In this document: piece by piece, positions 57,501-64,000 of the stretch
Layout of the letters: each line of letters opens with the position of its first letter
Position numbering within the stretch: the stretch's first letter is position 1
Origin: Petunia secreta
Lineage: Eukaryota > Streptophyta > Magnoliopsida > Solanales > Solanaceae
Direction of reading: 5' to 3'
NCBI GenBank assembly: GCA_029990175.1
Contig: JARKIP010000005.1
Location: forward strand, 36,713,501-36,777,500
DNA length: 64,000 nt
The notes under the pieces: generated by a model
Database searches by the model: none
Seen by the model: only the letters and a program-made list of their open reading frames with translations
What the model was told of the DNA's origin: nothing
Made by a program: the position numbers and the translations under genes

Positions 57501-58311
57501 TTTGGGTGAGGTAGATGGTTCTTTGAGTGACCCTACTATTGCTAGTTGGGGTTATGATGAAGGAGGATCCATCATCAATGCCTTCCTTGAGAGCTTGTCT
57601 TTTGAGAGGGGTTGCTTAGGTGATGACATTGGAGGTGCAAAGGAATCCCTTGGTGTGAGTAAGTATGCTCTAAAGCAGGGGAGTGGAGTACTTGATACCC
57701 CTAGGAGGTTGAGTTATTTGATTCACTCCACTCCACTTGTTAATCACACCTTGAGGATTGATTGGTTTGTTGATCTTGAGCTTAAGGTTCAAGGGGATTT
57801 TGACAGCTTGATCTTGCATTTTTCATACCCCCATGGCTTATTTGATCACTATTGTGTTCGGTGCATGATGATCTTTAACCAAGTACTTATTGTTCTCTTT
57901 GGAGACTTAATATTTGTGCTTCTCATTGATGCTTGGTTATATCACAAGAGTGTGTTTTCCACACTTCTTGCACTAACCTACTTTCAAAGTAGGAATTCTT
58001 GTGTTTGCTTGTCGTTGCTTGTAGGTTCTAAGCTCCATGTTAAGGCAAAGGAGACCTTGGAAGAGACCTATGTCAAGGTGACGATCAAGAGTTACAAAGG
58101 AGGAGAGCATTGGGCACCCCGAGGAGAAGATGCCAAGGACGTGAACGCATTGATTTCGAGGACGAAATCTTCTCAAGAAGGGGAGGATGATAAGACCCAA
58201 ATCGTGCCAAGACACTTTCCGACATGTGCCAAGCTTGGAAGATACAATGGACTTGAAGTCAAGGGCTTTGGAAGTGTTCCGTACGGTTTCAACACTAGGC
58301 TCCACGCCTAA
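54505..58311 (+). pseudogene. Element D polyprotein: Gag, zinc knuckle, protease, X region; two in-frame stops
   Basis: MANEGDDP start aligned with B. Gag core SVKLNLPFFKG (about 55105). A TAG at about 55447 replaces a Glu codon of B, and a TAA at about 55664 lies in the linker after gag. Downstream the frame is open from 55723 to 58311. It carries the zinc knuckle CYKCKGYGHIAKEC (about 55812), protease VVDSGSCTNIVSQ (about 56107), FGRPWQHDR, and the X region from about 56500. X has [53 protein letters not shown] and [13 protein letters not shown]. The end [13 protein letters not shown] runs into the 3' LTR. X aligns with B from end to end with no frame break. Confidence 0.88.
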
Positions 58312-58956
58312 GGAGGAGGAAGGAGGCCCAGCACAGCCAGGCGCCCTGCCTAGACCCAGGCGCCCCGCCTAGGAAGCTCACTGCCTAAGAACGGAATTGT
58401 GCCCAGGCGGGGCCTGCCTAGGCGCCCCAGCCCAGGCGCCCACCTAGCCCAGGCGCCCCGCCTAGCCCCAGGCGCCCCACCTAGCTTCAGCATGTTCCAG
58501 GCGCCCCTCCCAGCCCCAGGCGCCCCTCCTAGCTGCTGAACTTATGTTTCTTTTACTGTTTTGCCCTACGTGGCTTGTTTAATGAACCTTATTAGTAAGG
58601 GTATTTAAGTCATTGTGTAAGCTTGGGAAACACTATAAATAGCCAAGCCTAGCTTATTTTACATTTAGTTTTGTTGAATGATGAATTGAATATTGTAAAG
58701 AGTGAATCTCTTTGGGTTTATGAAAACCAACCTTAGTTGGGTCTTGTTACTTCTAGTGGATTCTAGTTGCCTAACATCCCCTATCCGACCATTCTACTTG
58801 CGAGTTCTAGTTGACTTGAGGGTAGTTGCATAGCGTAGGTGTTCTTGTCCTTCTCCCGGGATGTAGCGGAACAAGTTCTCCGTTGCTACTTGGGATTAGA
58901 GATCGAGTTACGTCTCGTTCTTATCCTTTTTACTTTCCGCGTTTTGATTCTTATCA
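58188..58956 (+). repeat. 3' LTR of element D
   Basis: 769 bp; hairpin cluster at about 58335-58535. Followed by the ATTAG target copy and the rest of the C LTR. Confidence 0.92.
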
Positions 58957-58961
58957 ATTAG

Positions 58962-59320
58962 TAAGGGTATTTTAGTCATTGTGCAAGCTTGGAAAACACT
59001 ATGAATAGCCATGCTTAGCCTATTTTGAACTTAGTCTACTTTTTGATGAATGAATATTGAACATGAGCAAGGCTCTTGGTTATTGAATGAAACCCTTTGA
59101 TTTGGGACTTGTAGTTCTTCTAGTGAATCTAGATGAATACTTTTCCTCTCCGACCATTCTACTTGCGTGCTCGCGTTAGCTCGAGGGTAGTTGCATAGCG
59201 TAGGTGTTCTTGTCCTTCTCTCGGGGTGTAACGGAACAAGTTCTCCGTTGCTACTTGGGATTAGAGATCGAGTTACGTCTCGTTCTTATCCTTTTTATTT
59301 TCCGCGTTTGATTCATATCA
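58962..59320 (+). repeat. 3' LTR of element C, right part
   Basis: Resumes TAAGGGTATTTTAGTC, continues through the shared CGTAGGTGTTCTTGTCC block and ends ATTCATATCA. The TATA box here is changed to TATGAATA. Confidence 0.9.
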
Positions 59321-59640
59321 AAATCCCCATTATAATATCCTGTAGCTATGCTATATTTTAGGATATAAAGTTGCACTTCAAAAACACCCTGTTGTCCAGC
59401 ACAAAATGCTGGGGTTTAGTGTTACGTTGAAGAAAAGCCCCATTACAATATCCTGTAGCTGTGATTACATTTCATGATATAAAGCTGCACCTCAAAAAAT
59501 CCCCCCCCCCCCCCCGTTGTCCAGCATTAAATGTTGCGGCTTACTGTTAAGTTGAAGCAAAGTCTCATTACAATATCCTGTAGCTATGCTATATTTTAGC
59601 ATATAGAGCTGCACTTCAAAAATCCCCCTCCCCTATATAA
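59321..59640. repeat. Tandem repeat with palindromic core, right half
   Basis: About three more units of the 110 bp repeat, including CCAGCACAAAATGCTGG and CCAGCATTAAATGTTG, with a poly(C) run at about 59502-59515. A further partial unit appears at the window end (63965-64000). Confidence 0.75.
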
Positions 59641-59787
59641 TCATCCATTATACTATGAAAATGTATATTTAGCTTATAGGTTAGCAGTTCTTAAGCTTTC
59701 ATTATTAAGCTACAATTACAGTATTTTACCATGTGGCTTTCTTTGTCACTTAGTTTAGTATTTTTACTGTGTTTATAACTACAGGTG

Positions 59788-62520
59788 ATGGCTAAACAGT
59801 GTATTGTTCTTGCATTCAATGAGAAATGGACACCAGATTATAAGTACATAGATCATGAGACAAGGATTTTTCTGCATACTGAAACAGATACATTTGAAGA
59901 TTTCAGAAAAAACCTTTGGAAAAAGATAGATTTAGATGAAGAACATTTTGAGACATTCATATGGTTTGATATGGAACTTGGAACAAGCAAAGGGATCCCT
60001 ATAAAAAAATACCGATGATTTAATCAGCTATTTACACTTGATGAAGAACAATTCCGAGTATATGAGTAGACGTTTCATAATTGACATTACACAACGATCT
60101 CCCCAGTCTGAGAGAGTTGATTACGCTGAAGGGCAAATGATAATGCAAACAGACAACGATGATGCTTTTGAAGTGATAGTTTTAACACCTCCGTCTGTCG
60201 AAGCTGTAGCAGTAGATCAACAGTTAATGCATGCTGAAAATACAGAACAACAGCTTGTAAATCTTCAACTTCCTGAGACATCAAGTGCTGGAAAAAAGAT
60301 AAAGAGGTATTTAAGGAAGAAAATAAGAGAATCTCCTCGTCCAATACTAAAAAAATGCATATTTGGACGACGTCAAGGTTGGATCAATTTTTTTAAACAA
60401 ACAGTGTGTCACTAAATGTTTCCAGACAACTGCAATTGCACACCATTTTGAATTCAAGGTTGTGAGATCAAGCACAACGAGATATTCACTGGCGTGCATG
60501 AATGAAAAATGTGAGTGGACTATTCGATCTTCCAGAATTAAACAGTCCACACTATTCAAATTACTGAAGTTTGAGAAGAATCACACTTGCTCAGTGGATG
60601 ATAGAAAAAGAGACCAAAAACATGCTACGTCAAAGATTGTTCGAGATGAGATAGTTGAGAATCTGAGAGACGATAATTATCATGTTAAGCCTAATTTTGT
60701 TGTTGCATAGATTAGAAGGAAAATGGGAGTTAAAACCTCTTATAATAAGGCATGACGTGCTATAAAAGAAGGAGAGTCTTTAATTAGAGGGACGCCTGAG
60801 GAGAACTTTCAGAAGTTACCAGCATATTTATATGTGCTAAGAGACATCAATCCAGGCTCACACGTTGCTCTTCAAAGAGATGGTGAGAATAGGTTAAAAA
60901 AATGTGTACTTATATATTTTTGTGTAGAATTCCAGTAATCCCCATTAAAAAAAAAAGCCTGAGACTGCACTATTATTTGTTGGAGTCCCGTCATAAAATG
61001 CTGTGACGTCGTAATTATGTATAAGTAAGGTTCCAGTACTAAAACCTGAGACCCAAAAATTTTAACATGCATTTTACTGATAACATTTCAATTCTATTAT
61101 CCAGGTTCAAATATATGTTTTTTGCTTGTGCGGCATCTATCAAAGGCTAGAAACGTTGTAGACCTGTGACAGTTGTCGATGGAACATTCCTCAAATCAAG
61201 ATATCAAGGGACACTATTGGTTGCAGTGACGAAAGATGCAAATAACCAAATTTTCCCACTTGCCTTTGGAGTTGTGGACTCAGAAAATAATCTGGCATAC
61301 AATTGGTTCTTTAGGCAGCTGCGCATTGCATTTGGTTGCCGTGAGAATTTACTGTTCCTTTCAGATCGTAATTCTGTAATTGCAAATGGGATTACAAATA
61401 TATATCCTGAATGTACACATGGGATATGTGTATATCATCTGGAAAAGAACCTTAACAAAAGGAACGTGAGTCCTGCAGTGATAAGTATATTCAAGAGTGC
61501 ATGTCGTGTCTACACAATTGCAGAGTTTAAAATAGACATGAATTAAATGAAAGAAACGGATAGGGCAACCTATGATTACCTCATGGAAGAACCACCAGAG
61601 AGATGGACTAGAGCTTGCTGTTGAAATCGAAGATATGACATGATGACATCAAATATTTTGGAATCCATGAATAATGCTCTGTTACATGCTCGGGAAAAAT
61701 CAATACTGTGAATGGTGGATAACATAATGAAAAAGCTACAGACCTGGTTTTATGAGAGACGGAAGAGTGCGCATGATATTTTCTTTGCAACATCAAAATG
61801 GACAAATGATGAATTGAAAATAAAAAATAAAAAAAAGCATATAGAATGAATGTGAGTATATCAACTAATACAGTTATTTTTGGATGTCATTTGTCTTATG
61901 TCAATGATAATTCATGAAGTCCCAGGTTTTGTGCTGGGACTACATGGGAAAAGCGGGGGATCCAGTAAATTGCAACATTATATCTGTTATGCTAGTTATT
62001 TATTTATTTTTCTTTTTACTAAATAAAAACTAGTCAAGTAGTCTTATACATTACATTTTTACAGGTTGACCGGACTACGGATCAAAGCTTTAAGGTAACA
62101 GATGAAGGGAGAGAATTCATTGTTTGTTTGAAGAAGAAAGAATGTCAATGCCTCAAGTTCCAGATGGATGAAATGCCTTGTGAACATGCACTTACTGCCA
62201 TAGACAGAGTGCACCTAAACAAGTCTGATTATTGCTCTATATGGTATAAAAGAGAAACATGGTTAAAACAGTATGAAGCGAAAATCAACACTGTTGGGTA
62301 TGAAGAATCATGGGTTGTACCTGATAGCATTAAAGAAGAGATAACAAAACCCCCAGATTTTAAAGTTAAGGCAGGAGAAAAGATTTGTCTCGACTGCAGA
62401 ATATGTAAGGCAAAAGGGGAAACAATGTGGGATATGTAGAAAGCGTGGACACAACAGGACATCCTGCAGACACAGTCCAGTACGTCAACCATATTCAAAG
62501 AAACATAACTCCCAATAAAC
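59788..62520 (+). pseudogene. Mutator-like (MULE) transposase gene with multiple stops
   Basis: ATG at 59788, four bases after a splice acceptor (TATAACTACAG). An N-terminal domain (MAKQCIVLAFNEKW) is followed by a frame change in an A7 run near 60003. The DNA-binding region KVGSIFLNKQCVTKCF to CEWTIRSSRI begins near 60370 after another shift. The transposase core is RPVTVVDGTFLKSRYQG (about 61160) with LAFGVVDSENNLAYNWFF. The SWIM zinc finger CQCLKFQMDEMPCEH is at about 62150. After a shift near 62420 a Cys-rich end RKRGHNRTSCRHS follows. Two likely introns are 60899-61104 and about 61850-62064. Stops at 60708, 60750, 61149, 61546, 61620 and 61708 include several Trp codons changed to TAG or TGA. 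It is not functional as read. Confidence 0.8.
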
Positions 62521-63050
62521 AATAGGTATGTCTCTCTATTTGCATTTTATTTTTTAATTCTATTTTAGTACAATTCAATACCCAAAGCTGCTATGTTAAA
62601 ATTTTTCTCTTTTTTTTTTTTTTTGTTTTTCAGTTAGGAATCTCGTCGTCACTGGATAGATAGAAGATCATTCTTCTCTATTTTCATCCAGTCGCAATAA
62701 ATATGAAGTCAAAAAGGACTATTCACTTATAGAGAACTTTTTTTTTTTTAAAATTTTTACTTCCTCTGTATTCTTTAACAAGGATTATTATATATAAAAA
62801 ATACACTTTTCATTTGTTGCTGTGCAAAATAGTTGTCTCGATTTATCTATTTTCTAATTTTTTTACTTATTGAACAATAAACATTTTGATCTTAAATAAT
62901 AAAAACACAGTACTCAGAAACACAGTTCATAATACGAAAAAACATTGTTCATAATTCATCAACTGCTCAAAAAAGCTTAAAAACACACATGAAATAAAAA
63001 GACAAACAAACATCCCACATTAACTGAAAAAACATAAAAACTACTAAAAC
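62521..63050. other. Intergenic, no gene seen
   Basis: AT-rich with T and A homopolymers; probably the 3' ends of the converging transposase and B3-like genes. Confidence 0.5.
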
Positions 63051-63604
63051 TTATTCAATTACAATAGGCTTGTGGGCTGATCCTACATCTTCTTCACTGC
63101 TGCCATCATTATCATTGTCGTCATCATCATCATCATCATCAACATCATCATCATTGTTGTGGCCTTGACCAACCTGACGGTTTACTAATGAAATTTCAAA
63201 AACCATAGTGGCAACACCGTTGTAAACCTCATGAACAACGTGATTAAACCGAAGAATATCACCCAGTCTGTAGCCTTTACGCTGAAGCATCTCCTTCCAT
63301 CCATTGCATAACCTTGAATGTCCTTCCCAGCCTTGAACTTCATTTCATAATCAGTGTCATCATTTTCACAAACTAAAAGTGCACTTCCATTGACCTTTGG
63401 CAACTTCTCTTTCCAACTCTCTGGAAAGATCTGAAAAAATAAACTTTCACAGTTAATACAAAAAAGACATTGAAAAATTAGATGAACAAAAATATAAAAA
63501 ATAATTTGGTAATTTTTTTAACATACAAAATCATCTCTTTTGAAGTATGATTTTGTTATTCGCATAGTGAAATCGCCTAATTCCTCCCAACGATCGTCCT
63601 CCAT
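63051..63604 (-). pseudogene. B3-domain-like protein, two exons, one frameshift
   Basis: Minus strand. Exon 1 is 63604-63527 (26 codons, MEDDRWEELGDF to KRDDF) and exon 2 is 63430-63051, with GT-AG borders and phase 0. The joined product reads FPESWKEKLPKVNGSALLVC and MKFKAGKDIQGYAM, then a one-base deletion near 63300, then WKEMLQRKGYRLGDILRFNH. The order of the strands and the GW(K)-x-GD-x-x-F end resemble a plant B3 DNA-binding domain. The C-terminus is an Asp run encoded by a CAT-type microsatellite (63109-63154) and ends HKPIVIE. If the missing base is a sequencing error, the gene would be intact; as given it is broken. Confidence 0.55.
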
Positions 63605-64000
63605 ATTATTGTTTTGATGAAAAAATAAATTAGTTGCCAACTAGTTGTTGTTTACTTGAATTGCAAAGCCTTATTTATAGGCTAGGAGTTACTAACTTTT
63701 GTTCAACTGTTATATAGTCAAAGTAAATATGTATAGTCAAAAATAGATTAAATATCACTATAAATGTAGTCAAAAAAGCTGTGTTTCTATGTTCTTCCCT
63801 ATGTTTCTTCCAGTTCGAGGTCTTTTCGTATGCCAATGTTATCCTGGTAAAATGCTGGTACGCGAGATATTTGCTGACACACTCTTAAAAACTAGAACAG
63901 CTTCTATATTTACAATAACGTCTCAGGATAAAAATCTTGAGCACCCATGTGCCTTAAACTACTGGCCCTAGCATAAAAATCTGGGGATTAGTATTACGTT
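63605..64000. other. B3-like upstream region and partial tandem-repeat unit
   Basis: No gene is supported. The last 36 bases (CTAGCATAAAAATCTGGGG and TTAGTATTACGTT) match the start of the 110 bp repeat unit seen at 44960-45294 and 59321-59640. Confidence 0.5.

Larger units (their letters stand above)
52531..58956 (+). mobile_element. Element D: non-autonomous gypsy-type element of the B type, nested in C
   Basis: 6426 bp, TGATAAGACCC to TTCTTATCA, exact target duplication ATTAG (52526-52530 and 58957-58961). LTRs 52531-53280 (750 bp) and 58188-58956 (769 bp) are very similar and differ mainly in copy number of the GC-rich hairpin units. The internal ORF has the B layout: gag, zinc knuckle, protease, X region, and an end shared with C. 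It is younger than C because it sits inside the C LTR. Confidence 0.93.
45295..59320 (+). mobile_element. Element C: full-length Ty3/gypsy element, split by element D
   Basis: Starts TGATAAGAACC and ends ATTCATATCA, with an exact target duplication AAATC (45290-45294 and 59321-59325) that rejoins the flanking tandem repeat. LTRs are 45295-46034 and 52116-52530 plus 58962-59320. The internal part encodes a complete Ty3/gypsy set (gag, protease, RT, RNase H, integrase) damaged by two stops and one frameshift. Element D inserted into the 3' LTR. Shared LTR ends, primer site, gag and ORF end tie C to B and D. Confidence 0.93.

Overview
This is a plant nuclear window, most likely from a eudicot and probably Solanaceae. 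The Solanaceae placement is inferred from the repeat types: an Au-type SINE, a TRIM array with a Met-tRNA primer site, Tourist and Stowaway MITEs, and Ty3/gypsy elements primed by initiator Met-tRNA. Most of the window is layered transposable elements. There is one clearly intact host gene, one decayed Mutator-transposase gene, and one small B3-like gene carrying a frameshift.

The host gene is DNA topoisomerase III alpha (TOP3A) on the minus strand. Thirteen consecutive exons can be placed with GT-AG borders and a continuous frame. They run from the ATG at 44329 down to 13876, giving 552 codons spread over 30.5 kb. The introns are swollen by insertions. Intron 1 holds a 2.5 kb solo LTR containing a MITE. 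Intron 7 holds a LINE, a Stowaway-like MITE and a Tourist MITE split by a copia element. Intron 10 holds an intact 6.4 kb gypsy-type element. Intron 12 holds a tandem TRIM array. The remaining C-terminal exons are not visible and should lie beyond position 1.

Left flank (1-12821): copia fragments interrupted by a 772 bp hAT-like element, a decayed LINE with an organelle-like insert, and element A (4856-12821). A is a gypsy-type element that carries a truncated LINE and a nested solo LTR.

Right of TOP3A (44330-64000): a compact head-to-head promoter region, and an apparent 5' UTR exon of a plus-strand gene whose coding part (59788-62520) is a Mutator-like transposase with many stops. Its first intron contains a tandem palindromic repeat split by element C (45295-59320). 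C is a full-length gypsy element with gag, protease, RT, RNase H and integrase, and its 3' LTR is in turn split by element D (52531-58956). A B3-like gene lies at 63051-63604 on the minus strand.

The most unusual content is a family of non-autonomous gypsy elements (A, B, D). In these the RT-RNase H-integrase part of pol is replaced by a conserved region of about 500 residues that I do not recognise (here called X). Element B (19149-25555) has LTRs that look identical, a perfect target duplication and one uninterrupted 1287-codon ORF, so it moved recently. Element C shares LTR ends, primer site, gag and the ORF end with B and D and is the likely type of autonomous partner. All LTRs of the group, and the leaders downstream of the primer site, carry clusters of a GC-rich hairpin motif AGGCG-N3-CGCCT.
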